Counted from the first letter of the stretch, positions 42,436 to 51,149 are shown. The stretch: 64,000 nt of DNA from Erysipelotrichia bacterium (GCA_018333955.1 JAGXSD010000006.1:1-64000), one strand, 5' to 3'. Numbers and translations: made by a program. The notes: a model not told the origin generated them from the letters alone.

Positions 42436-44522
42436 AGCAAATAGAAATTATCATTGATGGACTGAGTTGTGCAAATTGTGCTGCGAAAATTGAGAAGAAA
42501 TTGAATGATCGCAACGATATATCTTTAGCAATCCTTGATTTCAACACAAAGAGATTAATTCTTGAAGTTGAAGATGACTTTTCATCCTCAAGTTATCCAC
42601 TCATTGAAAAAGACATTCAAAGTGTTGAAGATGTTCAAGTTCACTTTGAATCAGATCATTCTCAAATTACTGAAAAGAACCCACATGATGTGAATTTGTG
42701 GATTCCCAAAATAATTGTTGGTACTAGTGCACTAATCATCTCACTCCTCTTTAACTCATGGATTGCACAGTTATATATCTTTTCAGCTTATGTTTTTATA
42801 GGATATCCAGTACTAAGAAAAGCCTATTTAAGATTAAAAGCTCGCCAATGGTTTGACGAGAATTTCTTAATGAGCATTGCCACCTTGGGTGCAATGTTGA
42901 TTAATGAATGGCCTGAAGCTATTGGCGTAATGCTGTTTTATACAATCGGTGAATATTTTCAAGATAAAGCCATTCAACGATCACAAAATCACATTAGTAC
43001 CTTACTTGATATTCAGGTTCATGAAGCGCTTGTATTGAGAAATGGAGAGTTTATCAAAACTCTACCTGAGCATGTAAAGGTAAATGAACTCATTTACGTT
43101 CCTTTAGGTGCAAAAATTGCAAGTGATGGGATCATTTTACAAGGATCATCCTCTCTGGATGTAAGTTCACTTACAGGAGAATCACTTCCTCGTGATGTGA
43201 ACACAGGGGATAGTGTGTTAGCAGGTAGCATTAATCTGCAACAGCCACTTACAATTCAAGTCACGACAACATATCAGAACTCCTCACTTGCAAAACTTGT
43301 GAAGTATATGAAAGAAGCATCGCTTAAAAAAGCAAAATTTGAAACGACGATGACTAAATTTGCGAGTATTTATACGCCAATGGTAGTCTTATTAGCATTA
43401 TCATTATTTCTTGTATTAGTTACACTCGGTTATAGCCCTCAAGCATCCTTATATAGAAGTCTTGTTTTTCTTGTGATCAGTTGCCCTTGTGCACTTGTCA
43501 TATCCGTGCCATTGAGTTATTTTGCCTCAATGGGATATGCAAGCAAACATGGGATATTATTTAAAGGTGGTTTAGCATTAGAAGCTGCACGAAAAATAGA
43601 TATGATGGTGTTTGATAAAACAGGAACCATTACCACTGGTGAATTATCGATAGAAACCGCTCATTTCTTCCATCAATCGAAAGAAACCTCCTTAAGTATG
43701 GCTAAATCATTAGAAATTCAATCGACTCATCCTATAGCTAAGGCTATCGTAAAGTATGCGCACGAGGCACCATTAGTCACAGTGTCGCACATACAAGAAC
43801 ATGTGGGGTTAGGTATGAGTGGTGAGATTGAAGGCAACTTCGTAAGTATCAGAAAATTATCACAAGAAGATGAAAAACATCCCCTAATCGCTCCTTTAAT
43901 AATGCTTCATCCTCACTTAACATGGATCATCATGACACATCAAGAGTCACCTTTAATGCTTTTAGGCATCCAAGATATGATTAAACCTTCGGCTTATACA
44001 TTAATTACCAAGCTAAAGAAACAACATTTTAAATTAGCATTACTCAGTGGTGATCGTCCTGAAGTAATTCAACATATCCAAAAAGAGCTTCAACTTGATG
44101 AAGCTTATGGATCATTACTCCCAAGTGATAAAGTCACTTATACTCAAGCATACATGAGCAAACAAAAAGTTGCTTTTATTGGGGATGGAGTCAATGATTC
44201 TGCGGTATTATCATTAAGTCACTTAGGAATTGCCATGGGTCTAAAGGGGAGTGATTTAGCCATTGAGTCTGCCGATATTGTGTTACTTCATGATGATTTA
44301 AATCAAGTCACTTCAATCTTTGACATTGCGAAAAAATCTCACACAAGTATTATTCAAAATCTAGTTATGGTTTTTATGGTCAAGGGAATCGTCTTGCTTT
44401 TTGGAAGTCTTGGTCTCATGGGGATGTGGGAAGCTGTTTTTGCGGATGTAGGCGTGGCCTTACTTGCGATTATGAATGCGATGAGAATACTCTATTTTAC
44501 TTATCGAGAAAAATCTTTGTGA
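42432..44522 (+). CDS. P1B-type metal-exporting ATPase (CadA/ZntA-like)
   Basis: 696-residue membrane pump expelling Cd, Zn or Pb. A single N-terminal HMA domain has the CxxC pair C13/C16 (GLSCANCAAKI). The transport helix CPC is at 351-353 (VISCPCALVISVPLS), the phosphorylated aspartate D395 is in FDKTGTI, then THPIAKAI, and GDGVNDSAVL in the hinge. CPC without a second cysteine-rich N-domain and the CadC-like partner support a divalent-cation pump over a copper pump. It overlaps the repressor by four bases. Confidence 0.9.
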   Translation: MKQIEIIIDGLSCANCAAKIEKKLNDRNDISLAILDFNTKRLILEVEDDFSSSSYPLIEKDIQSVEDVQVHFESDHSQITEKNPHDVNLWIPKIIVGTSALIISLLFNSWIAQLYIFSAYVFIGYPVLRKAYLRLKARQWFDENFLMSIATLGAMLINEWPEAIGVMLFYTIGEYFQDKAIQRSQNHISTLLDIQVHEALVLRNGEFIKTLPEHVKVNELIYVPLGAKIASDGIILQGSSSLDVSSLTGESLPRDVNTGDSVLAGSINLQQPLTIQVTTTYQNSSLAKLVKYMKEASLKKAKFETTMTKFASIYTPMVVLLALSLFLVLVTLGYSPQASLYRSLVFLVISCPCALVISVPLSYFASMGYASKHGILFKGGLALEAARKIDMMVFDKTGTITTGELSIETAHFFHQSKETSLSMAKSLEIQSTHPIAKAIVKYAHEAPLVTVSHIQEHVGLGMSGEIEGNFVSIRKLSQEDEKHPLIAPLIMLHPHLTWIIMTHQESPLMLLGIQDMIKPSAYTLITKLKKQHFKLALLSGDRPEVIQHIQKELQLDEAYGSLLPSDKVTYTQAYMSKQKVAFIGDGVNDSAVLSLSHLGIAMGLKGSDLAIESADIVLLHDDLNQVTSIFDIAKKSHTSIIQNLVMVFMVKGIVLLFGSLGLMGMWEAVFADVGVALLAIMNAMRILYFTYREKSL

Positions 44523-44527
44523 ATGTA

Positions 44528-44555
44528 TTGACAAACCTTGTTTTTTAGATATAAT
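44528..44555 (+). promoter_or_regulatory. Consensus promoter for the FMN riboswitch-ribU transcript
   Basis: Perfect TTGACA (44528-44533), a 16-base spacer and perfect TATAAT (44550-44555). It is the best -35 in the window and begins six bases after the ATPase stop. Confidence 0.88.
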
Positions 44556-44565
44556 ATTAACGTAT

Positions 44566-44668
44566 ACTTCAGGGCAGGGTGAAATTCCCGATCGGCGGTA
44601 AACTCCGCGAGCGAAAGCAGGAACTGGTGTGATTCCAGTAGCGACAGTAAAGTCTGGATAGAAGAAGT
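44566..44668 (+). ncRNA. FMN riboswitch (RFN element) aptamer
   Basis: The RFN signature is intact: AGGGCAGGGTGAAATTCCC, GATCGGCGGTA, CTCCGCGAGC, TGGTGTGATTCCAGTAG, CGACAGTAAAGTCTGGAT and GAAGAAG. Closing stem P1 is ACTTC (44566-44570) with GAAGT (44664-44668). It senses FMN and controls the riboflavin transporter gene downstream through the terminator that follows. Confidence 0.95.
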
Positions 44669-44688
44669 GTTAAACTTTCTTTTTCGCG

Positions 44689-44711
44689 CCCGAGTATTCT
44701 TGGGTTTTTTT
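44689..44711 (+). terminator. Riboswitch terminator before ribU
   Basis: CCCGAG and CTTGGG pair around TATT, with one G-U, and are followed by seven T's. This is the expected expression platform of the FMN riboswitch. Confidence 0.8.
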
Positions 44712-44731
44712 CGTTAAAGGAGGATAAAATA

Positions 44732-45298
44732 ATGAAAAAATCAAGTACTCGCCTAGTGACCATCATCGGTATGATGTCAGCTCTATCTTTTGGACTCTAT
44801 GCTTTAGAGATTCCAGCTACGTTCTTTCTTCCATTTATGCCACCGTATTTGAAGATTGATTTCTCTGATATTCCCGCAATTATTACAGGAATCGTAGGTG
44901 GACCAATCCCGGCCATCTTTGTATTATTTATTAAGAATTTACTTCATTTACTACTTATCACTAAAGAAAGTGGTGGAGTAGGTGAGATTGCTAATTTCTT
45001 TGCGGGTTTAGGCTATGTTTTACCATTAGTTGTTTTATTCAAAACATTTCAATGGAAACATAATTTTGTCAATATGCTTATCGCAACCTTTGTTGCCACA
45101 CTCAGTGTTACCGCAACCATGTTCTTAGTGAACTACTTCATTGTATTCCCAATCTATGGAATCCCACGTGAAGGATCAATTGAAATGCTTATTACCATCT
45201 TCACACCATTTAATTTACTTCGTGGAGCGCTACTATCGACTGCAGTGATCTTATTATTCCCAAGAGTGAAGTCACTACTGCAAAAATCATTCGCATAA
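44732..45298 (+). CDS. ribU: Riboflavin ECF transporter S component RibU
   Basis: 188-residue membrane protein with about six helices that binds riboflavin and works with the shared ECF EcfA-EcfT module encoded elsewhere. Seen: MSALSFGLYALEIPATFFLPFMPPYLKIDFSDIPAIITGIVGGP, which is the RibU-type L1 region, and VEELINIFTPFN-like segments near the end. The FMN riboswitch directly upstream gives the strongest support. No riboflavin-synthesis genes are in the window, and ribF (62339-63259) can turn the vitamin into FMN and FAD. Confidence 0.9.
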   Translation: MKKSSTRLVTIIGMMSALSFGLYALEIPATFFLPFMPPYLKIDFSDIPAIITGIVGGPIPAIFVLFIKNLLHLLLITKESGGVGEIANFFAGLGYVLPLVVLFKTFQWKHNFVNMLIATFVATLSVTATMFLVNYFIVFPIYGIPREGSIEMLITIFTPFNLLRGALLSTAVILLFPRVKSLLQKSFA

Positions 45299-45305
45299 TG
45301 TCGTT

Positions 45306-45333
45306 AAACCAATCCTAACCGATTGGTTTTTTT
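45306..45333 (+). terminator. Terminator after ribU
   Basis: AAACCAATC and GATTGGTTT form a perfect 9-bp stem around CTAACC, followed by TTTT. Confidence 0.85.
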
Positions 45334-45344
45334 ATACAATCAAC

Positions 45345-45355
45345 TATGATATAAT
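45345..45355 (+). promoter_or_regulatory. Extended -10 promoter for the 45379-48968 operon
   Basis: TATGATATAAT, with TGn before TATAAT. No clear -35. GAGG at 45368 lies before the first ATG. Confidence 0.6.
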
Positions 45356-45378
45356 GTGTTAGAATTTGAGGAAAAACT

Positions 45379-46005
45379 ATGGAAACAAGAGTCAAAAAAT
45401 ACGCTGAATTAAGAGATTCCATTGCGAAAGATGAAGAGGGCATCGTCTATCACAAGACCCTTGCACCTTACGCGTCTCGATTATCTAATGTGGATGAAAA
45501 ATTTAACATTGAAACTCAAGATGACAGTCATGTTCCTTTGCATTCAAAAACTTTAATCTCAAAAGGGGATTATAAATCGTTAGAGACTGATATGGATGTC
45601 GATTTAATTGATAAGTTCATCAATGAAGTCAAAGCCTATAACATTAAATCGGGTCAAGCCAATGATTTTGACACTGGCAAAAATATAATTTCTTCACTTC
45701 AAAAACCATCTGAAAAACTTATTAATCCCACATCAGTTGAAGAAATTAAGGAAATCTTGCTTCATGATGATGAAGATTCACCGCAAGAACACGTTGGAGA
45801 ATTAAGAGATATACTACTTGAGAAAACGCAAGAAATTAATACATCATTGTTAACATTTGAAAAATCAATTCATGATGTTAACACACAATTAAATTCGACA
45901 AACAAAATTGTGAATGCATTATTAACTCTTTTCTTATTAGGACTTGTTGGGATTATTTTTGGTGCTTTATATTGGTTAATTAACTCTCGAGGATTTTTAC
46001 AATGA
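45379..46005 (+). CDS. Hypothetical tail-anchored membrane protein upstream of cmk
   Basis: 208 residues, mostly hydrophilic and acidic (EIKEILLHDDEDSPQEHVG), with one hydrophobic segment near the C-terminus (LLTLFLLGLVGIIFGALYWLI, about 182-202). A helical stretch before it (LLEKTQEINTSLLTFEKSI) may form a coiled coil. No signal peptide is seen, so the protein would stay in the cytoplasm tethered by its tail. I do not recognise the family. It overlaps cmk by ATGA and heads the cmk-der-gpsA operon, so a part in growth or division is plausible but unproven. Confidence 0.55.
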   Translation: METRVKKYAELRDSIAKDEEGIVYHKTLAPYASRLSNVDEKFNIETQDDSHVPLHSKTLISKGDYKSLETDMDVDLIDKFINEVKAYNIKSGQANDFDTGKNIISSLQKPSEKLINPTSVEEIKEILLHDDEDSPQEHVGELRDILLEKTQEINTSLLTFEKSIHDVNTQLNSTNKIVNALLTLFLLGLVGIIFGALYWLINSRGFLQ

Positions 46006-46664
46006 AAATAAATATTGGTATTGATGGTCCTGTTGCTTCAGGCAAAAGTACAATCGCAAAAAAAGTAGCTCAACAACTAGGATACATTCACATCGATACA
46101 GGAGCTATGTATCGCTGTGTTGCGTATATGGCCATGCAAGCAAAGGTTGATATTCATAATGAAGCACAGGTTTCAGCTTTACTTCCTTCATTGCATATCA
46201 AACTTCATTCGAATGGATCTATTGAATGCAATGGACGTGATATCACTTCACAAATTCGTAGTCATGAAGTATCAAATGCCGCGTCAGTAGTTGCGGCATT
46301 TTCATCGGTTCGCAAAAACCTAGTCATCCAACAACAAAAAATGGCACAAGAAAAAGGCTATGTCATGGATGGACGCGACATTAATACGGTCGTACTTCCT
46401 GATTCTGAATGCCAAATATATCTGACTGCATCTATTGAATCACGTGCGGCTCGTCGTTATCTAGATTTACAAGCACGTGGCCAGGATGTTAATCTAGATA
46501 TTATCAAACACGATATTCAAACCCGAGACTATAACGATATGAATCGTTTAGATAGTCCACTTAAAGTCTCACAAAATGCTCATGTGATCGATACATCACA
46601 TATGAGCATCGAAGAAGTGGTCACTCAAATTGTGACCTTAGCCAAGGAGGTACACAATGATTGA
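46002..46664 (+). CDS. cmk: Cytidylate kinase
   Basis: 220-residue kinase making CDP and dCDP from CMP and dCMP. P-loop GPVASGKST is at 9-17, then the substrate-binding IDTGAMYRCVAY, MDGRDINTVVLP and AARRYLDLQARG. The family usually reads GPxGSGKST; the P-loop here carries Ala in place of Gly at the fourth position. It overlaps the upstream unknown gene by ATGA and der by 8 bp. Confidence 0.94.
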   Translation: MKINIGIDGPVASGKSTIAKKVAQQLGYIHIDTGAMYRCVAYMAMQAKVDIHNEAQVSALLPSLHIKLHSNGSIECNGRDITSQIRSHEVSNAASVVAAFSSVRKNLVIQQQKMAQEKGYVMDGRDINTVVLPDSECQIYLTASIESRAARRYLDLQARGQDVNLDIIKHDIQTRDYNDMNRLDSPLKVSQNAHVIDTSHMSIEEVVTQIVTLAKEVHND

Positions 46665-47967
46665 TGCTGTTGTAGCCATTGTAGGACAACCTAATGTAGG
46701 TAAATCCACATTATTTAATCGTCTTATCGGTGAGCGATTATCGATAGTCTTAGATGAACCAGGAGTCACTCGTGATCGTCTTTATGGTACATGTGATTGG
46801 TTATTAAAAAAACTTCGTGTGATTGACACAGGAGGCATCGTTCTAAAAGACTTACCATTTCAAAAAGAAATTATGATGCAAGTTGATATTGCATTAGATG
46901 AAGCTGATATTATCATTTATGTTGTTGATGCAACCATCGGACTTGATCAAACTGATCGTGTGATCGCAAAGAAGTTGCATGCTTCTGGAAAACCGATTAT
47001 TTTAGCTGCAAACAAAATCGATGATGGTTCAAAACAAGAACTCATGTATGATTACTATGCTTTAGGTTTTGATCGTGTTATTGCAACTTCATCTGCTCAT
47101 GGGATTGGTATTGGAGATTTATTAGATACATGCATTGAATATTTACCACCAAAGCGAAAAAAATCTAATGAAGATGCTTTAAAATTCTCGATTATTGGTC
47201 GCCCCAATGTTGGAAAGTCATCATTGGTGAATGCCATATTGAATCAAGAGCGCGTGATTGTATCTGAAATCGAAGGAACCACTCGTGATGCCATTGATAC
47301 TGATTTTGTCGTCAATGAACAACCTTATACGATCATTGATACGGCAGGAATTCGTAAACGTGGCAAAATCTATGAAAAGATTGAGAAGTATGCTTTACTG
47401 CGCTCTATGAGCGCAATAGAACGCAGTGACGTGGTTTTATTTGTTTTAGATGCATCAATTGAGATCACTGATTTAGATAAGCATGTGGCTGGATATGCGC
47501 ATGATATGAATAAACCGATGATTATTGTTTTAAATAAATGGGATGATGTTGATAAAGATGAACATACATTTCATGTGATGCAAGAAAAGGTAAGGGAAGA
47601 ATTCCTATATTTATCATATGCCCCTATCATTACCGTTTCCGCACTCACAAAACAAAGAGTCCATACGATTATCCCCCTTGTCAATCAAGTTTTTGAATCC
47701 GCATCACTTCGTATTAGTACATCAGTCCTTAATGAAGTGATTATGGATGCACTGACTCTAACTCCACCTCCAACTCATCAAGGAAAGCGACTAAAAGTCA
47801 ATTATATGACCCAAGTTGCTGTGAATCCTCCCACATTCTTATTGTTTGTGAATGATCCTGAACTATTCCATTTCTCATATAAACGATATTTAGAAAATAA
47901 AATAAGAGAAGCCTTTGGATTCATAGGAACTCCTATTGTGATCAAGGCAAGAGGTAAAGAAGAATGA
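46657..47967 (+). CDS. der: Tandem GTPase Der (EngA)
   Basis: 436-residue GTPase for 50S ribosome assembly. Domain 1 has GQPNVGKST at about 10-18 and DTGGIVL; domain 2 has GRPNVGKSS near residue 182-190, DTAGIRKRG and NKWDDVD; a KH-like C-terminal domain follows (LKVNYMTQVAVNPPTF). It overlaps cmk by 8 bp and gpsA by ATGA. The order cmk-der-gpsA-hup fits other Firmicutes. Confidence 0.95.
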   Translation: MIDAVVAIVGQPNVGKSTLFNRLIGERLSIVLDEPGVTRDRLYGTCDWLLKKLRVIDTGGIVLKDLPFQKEIMMQVDIALDEADIIIYVVDATIGLDQTDRVIAKKLHASGKPIILAANKIDDGSKQELMYDYYALGFDRVIATSSAHGIGIGDLLDTCIEYLPPKRKKSNEDALKFSIIGRPNVGKSSLVNAILNQERVIVSEIEGTTRDAIDTDFVVNEQPYTIIDTAGIRKRGKIYEKIEKYALLRSMSAIERSDVVLFVLDASIEITDLDKHVAGYAHDMNKPMIIVLNKWDDVDKDEHTFHVMQEKVREEFLYLSYAPIITVSALTKQRVHTIIPLVNQVFESASLRISTSVLNEVIMDALTLTPPPTHQGKRLKVNYMTQVAVNPPTFLLFVNDPELFHFSYKRYLENKIREAFGFIGTPIVIKARGKEE

Positions 47968-48968
47968 GCCGTATTGGAATTATCGGTGCAGGAAGTTGGG
48001 GCTTAGCCTTAGCCAATGTACTAAGCGATAATCAACATGATGTCATTGTCTATACACGTGAAGTTGCGGATCGTGATATCATTACCCATACCCACAATCA
48101 TCCAATGTTCTTTAATGAACATGTGACTTTAAATCATTCAATTCAAGTGACATGCAACCTTAAGGATCTTGATGATTGCACTACCATTGTATTAAGTGTT
48201 CCATCAGTGGCCATTGAAGATGTATGTATTCATATTAATGATGTCTTCACAACTCCAAAGGTGTTTGTGAACACCGCAAAAGGATTCAATCCTCGCAATT
48301 ATCAACTTCTTACTGACACGATATTATCGACGCTACTACCAACCCTCATGATTGATTTAGTGTCTCTTATTGGACCTTCTCATGCGGAAGAGGTGGTTGT
48401 ACGTCTACTAACAAGTGTCAATGTTGTTGGAGAAAATGATGAAACATTAATTGAAGTTCAAAGATTATTCTCCAACACCTATTTTAGAGTCTATCGTAAT
48501 CATGATGTGATAGGGGCTCAATTAGGGGTTGCCACCAAAAACGTTATTGCCTTAGCAAGTGGGATGTTAAGTGGTTTTGGCTTAGCTGATAATGCACGAG
48601 CAGCACTCATTACTCGTGGTTTAGCTGAGATGTCTCGTCTAGGTTTAGCGATGGGAGGTCAGCTAGAAACCTTCTTAGGGTTATGTGGAGTAGGAGACCT
48701 TGTGGTGACTGCAACGTCAACGCATTCTCGTAACTTTCAAGCTGGTTATCGTATCGGAAAAGATAATGAAGCTGCGACTTTCTTAGCAACTAATCAAAAA
48801 ACCGTGGAAGGAGTTTATGCGCTATCAGGCGTATTACACTATGCCCAGTTGCATCAGGTTGAAATGCCCATCTGTGAAGCTGTTAACCGCATTGTTCACC
48901 ATCAAGAAAAAGTTTCTGATGTCATCCAATCATTAACTGAGCGTGATTTGAAGCGAGAATTTGAGTAA
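47964..48968 (+). CDS. gpsA: NAD(P)-dependent glycerol-3-phosphate dehydrogenase
   Basis: 334-residue enzyme making sn-glycerol-3-phosphate for membrane lipids. The N-terminal Rossmann start is IGIIGAGSWGLALANVL. Catalytic segments: VNTAKGFN, SLIGPSHAEEVVVR, GAQLGVATKNVIALASG and RAALITRGLAEM. The order is der-gpsA-hup. No clear terminator follows. The 48969-49062 gap holds the hup promoter. Confidence 0.92.
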   Translation: MSRIGIIGAGSWGLALANVLSDNQHDVIVYTREVADRDIITHTHNHPMFFNEHVTLNHSIQVTCNLKDLDDCTTIVLSVPSVAIEDVCIHINDVFTTPKVFVNTAKGFNPRNYQLLTDTILSTLLPTLMIDLVSLIGPSHAEEVVVRLLTSVNVVGENDETLIEVQRLFSNTYFRVYRNHDVIGAQLGVATKNVIALASGMLSGFGLADNARAALITRGLAEMSRLGLAMGGQLETFLGLCGVGDLVVTATSTHSRNFQAGYRIGKDNEAATFLATNQKTVEGVYALSGVLHYAQLHQVEMPICEAVNRIVHHQEKVSDVIQSLTERDLKREFE

Positions 48969-49009
48969 ATTGGGTGAGTTTGTTAAAAGATTAACTACTT
49001 CATACTATG

Positions 49010-49038
49010 TTGCATGGGGGTGCTAATTGGGGTATGAT
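49010..49038 (+). promoter_or_regulatory. Promoter for hup
   Basis: TTGCAT (49010-49015), a 17-base spacer and TATGAT (49033-49038). The hup ribosome binding site GGAGG lies at about 49052. Confidence 0.6.
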
Positions 49039-49062
49039 AGTAAATGTAGATGGAGGTACACT

Positions 49063-49347
49063 ATGTCAGAATCTATGAATAAAAAGGTACTTGCTGATTT
49101 GGTTTCAGAAAAATTGTCGATGACTAAAAAACAATCTGCTGAACTCATTGATGTTGTACTAGAAGAGATTGCGAATGCTTTAGCGGAAGGAAAGAAAGTT
49201 GATTTAGCTGGCTTTGGAAGCTTCAATGTTAAAGAGCGTTCAGCACGAACAGGATTTAATCCACTTACGAAAGAATCTATCCAAATTGAAGCATCTCGTG
49301 GAGTTGGTTTCAAACCAGCTAAAGCTTTAAAAGATCTTGTAAAATAA
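49063..49347 (+). CDS. hup: DNA-binding protein HU
   Basis: 94-residue nucleoid protein that bends DNA as a dimer. Seen: MNKKVLADLVSEKLSMTKKQSAELIDVVLEEIANAL, VDLAGFGSFNVKERSARTGFNPLTKESIQI and GFKPAKALKDLV, the textbook HU pattern. I start at ATG 49063 with GGAGG seven bases before; the in-frame ATG at 49027 has no site and lies near the -10 box. Terminator directly after. Confidence 0.96.
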   Translation: MSESMNKKVLADLVSEKLSMTKKQSAELIDVVLEEIANALAEGKKVDLAGFGSFNVKERSARTGFNPLTKESIQIEASRGVGFKPAKALKDLVK

Positions 49348-49375
49348 TAAGAAGCAATCTTGCTTCTTATTTTTT
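49346..49375 (+). terminator. Terminator after hup
   Basis: AATAAGAAGCAA and TTGCTTCTTATT form a perfect 12-bp stem around TC, followed by TTTT. Confidence 0.88.
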
Positions 49376-49379
49376 AAAT

Positions 49380-49390
49380 TATGGTATAAT
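49380..49390 (+). promoter_or_regulatory. Extended -10 promoter for the zinc peptidase gene
   Basis: TATGGTATAAT with TGn before TATAAT. AAGGAGG at 49407 is the ribosome binding site. Confidence 0.6.
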
Positions 49391-49418
49391 ATATGTAAGA
49401 AAAATAAGGAGGTTCACA

Positions 49419-50084
49419 ATGGACTTAATTCTTTACTTTGCTGCTATTGCGATTGCATTGTGGGCACAAGCTTCAGTTAAAAACGTCTATAATCGCTTTT
49501 CCCGAGTTGCCGCAAATACTCGATTAACAGGTTTTGATGTCGCCCAACTGATCATGAGACGCCAAGGAGTGAGCGATGTCAGTGTTGAAATGACACAATC
49601 TTTATTAGGTGATCATTATGATCCACGTAGTAAAACAGTTCGTTTATCACCTAATGTATATAACTCAAATTCAATTGCCTCGGTTGCCATTGCTGCTCAT
49701 GAAGTGGGTCATGTTTTGCAAGATCATGAAGGATATGCCTTCTTAAAACTTAGAAATTCCATGTTACCTCTAGCTATCGTTTCAGGTAATTTAGCATGGT
49801 TTGTGATCATTATTGGTTTCTTTGCGAGCTCTTTAAACATTATTTATGTCGGATTACTCATGTTAGGAGTCATTGCAGCCTTTCAGCTTGTAACACTTCC
49901 ACTTGAATATGATGCATCAGCTCGTGCAAACCGATTGCTCGTTGAAGAAGGCATTGTCGGTTATGAAGATATGCCTTATGTGAAGAAAATGCTTAATGCA
50001 GCTGCATTAACTTATGTGGCCGCTTTAGCAACCACACTCCTTCAAATTGCGCGTATCTTACTCTTAACGCAACGTCGTCGCTAA
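49419..50084 (+). CDS. Membrane zinc metallopeptidase, YugP family
   Basis: 221-residue YugP-like (Zn_peptidase_2) protein. A hydrophobic N-terminus, then GFDVAQLIMRRQGV and the zinc motif HEVGH at 94-98 in AIAAHEVGHVLQDHEG. Two further membrane segments (about 118-155) follow and then PLEYDASARANRLL, the conserved third-ligand region. It probably acts in or at the membrane. The substrate is unknown. It has its own promoter and a downstream hairpin that also holds the ribosome binding site of the next gene. Confidence 0.85.
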   Translation: MDLILYFAAIAIALWAQASVKNVYNRFSRVAANTRLTGFDVAQLIMRRQGVSDVSVEMTQSLLGDHYDPRSKTVRLSPNVYNSNSIASVAIAAHEVGHVLQDHEGYAFLKLRNSMLPLAIVSGNLAWFVIIIGFFASSLNIIYVGLLMLGVIAAFQLVTLPLEYDASARANRLLVEEGIVGYEDMPYVKKMLNAAALTYVAALATTLLQIARILLLTQRRR

Positions 50085-50098
50085 TAATTAAAGGAATT

Positions 50099-50138
50099 GA
50101 CCTCTTACCCTCAAATGATAGGGTAGGAGGTCTTTTTT
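50099..50138 (+). promoter_or_regulatory. Hairpin with T tract enclosing the ribosome binding site of the next gene
   Basis: GACCTCTTACCCT pairs with AGGGTAGGAGGTC (13 pairs with one G-T) around an 8-base loop, followed by six T's that run straight into the ATG at 50139. AGGAGG, the only ribosome binding site for that ATG at the normal 8-base spacing, lies in the 3' arm. As an intrinsic terminator it would also end the peptidase transcript. Confidence 0.7.
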
Positions 50139-51125
50139 ATGAAGATTTTAAAATCTGTTATCTCAATTTTGAGCATTATCTTACTGAGAAGCATACTATT
50201 TCAACAAATTCATGGATTAAATTCGACCATTATCGGACTTGATCAAAATGCATTTAAGCATGAACTATTTGATATTTCCTTTACTGATGATATGGTTCAA
50301 TTTAAAGGCTATGCATTTGTGATCGAACAACAACATCATCGAACACACAACACTCATACAACTTACCTAGAAGTTGTCGATTCAAAAGGGGAGAGTACCC
50401 TCTTTTTAGCCACGCTACACCCTTCTAACTACACTCAACACATGCAGTATCGTGGGACTTCCATATGTTCAAACACCACATTCTATGCGAAAAATACAAC
50501 ATGTTATTATGATTATGAATTGACACAGTTTAGCGTAAAGATTCCATTAGATTACTTTAATCATGAAGAAACCTATTACTTTAATATTGTAATGCATTTA
50601 CACCAAGTCAAGCAGTCTTATAAGACACAAGTTTATGCCTTAATGAATCAAAAGCTCTTTGAAACAAATCTTCATGCATTTGCTTTTAACCATCACCAGC
50701 AACCTAATCAATTAAGAATCATTCATAGTGAAGTTGTGGTTAGAAATGCTCCATCCATTCAAGGATCCACTTACTTTGTAGGAACAAACTGCAGTACTAC
50801 GTATCGAAATCAGTTGTTTTATCAAAAAGATTCTATCTACAGTCATGTCAAGTCGGTATTCTTTAATCATGATGTTGGTCTTTCATATTATGAGATTGAA
50901 GGTCAGCTATCAACATGTATTAACTCTCGAAGAACTGTAGTAGAAGGAAGCAATGTAAAACCTATGTTTATCAATCGTTTTATGGTGAATCTAGTTGGTG
51001 AGCGATTATCTTTAAATATTCAAAAGAAGATTGTAGTACAACCTAAAATAAAGATAAGATTTTATCATCCACAGTTTACATTAAAGAGTAATCATATTTA
51101 TCAACAGTATATGATTAAAAAATAA
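50139..51125 (+). CDS. Hypothetical secreted or membrane-anchored protein
   Basis: 328 residues with an N-terminal signal or anchor segment (ILKSVISILSIILLRSILF, about 3-21) and no further membrane helix. The rest is beta-rich in feel, with many Tyr, His and Asn, three Cys near SICSNTTFYAKNTTCYYDY and GTNCSTT, and another in LSTCINSRR. I do not recognise a domain. The C-terminus has no LPXTG or lipid-anchor motif, so it is exported or membrane-tethered. Its translation start is controlled by, or at least buried in, the hairpin at 50099-50138. No good separate promoter is visible, so its transcript would have to read through that hairpin. Confidence 0.55.
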   Translation: MKILKSVISILSIILLRSILFQQIHGLNSTIIGLDQNAFKHELFDISFTDDMVQFKGYAFVIEQQHHRTHNTHTTYLEVVDSKGESTLFLATLHPSNYTQHMQYRGTSICSNTTFYAKNTTCYYDYELTQFSVKIPLDYFNHEETYYFNIVMHLHQVKQSYKTQVYALMNQKLFETNLHAFAFNHHQQPNQLRIIHSEVVVRNAPSIQGSTYFVGTNCSTTYRNQLFYQKDSIYSHVKSVFFNHDVGLSYYEIEGQLSTCINSRRTVVEGSNVKPMFINRFMVNLVGERLSLNIQKKIVVQPKIKIRFYHPQFTLKSNHIYQQYMIKK

Positions 51126-51126
51126 A

Positions 51127-51149
51127 AAGTAGTGATGAATTCACTACTT
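51127..51149 (-). terminator. Terminator for the deoB operon (minus strand)
   Basis: AAGTAGTGA and TCACTACTT pair around TGAAT. On the minus strand the stem is followed by TTTTATTTTTT. The plus side has no T tract, so it mainly ends the leftward operon. Confidence 0.75.

Noticed and set aside
44569-44766. Minus-strand frame across the FMN riboswitch
   Set aside because: It covers the conserved RFN aptamer and terminator and encodes no recognisable protein.
48983-48996. GTTAAAAGATTAAC as a terminator after gpsA
   Set aside because: A 5-bp AT stem with no T tract is too weak to support termination.
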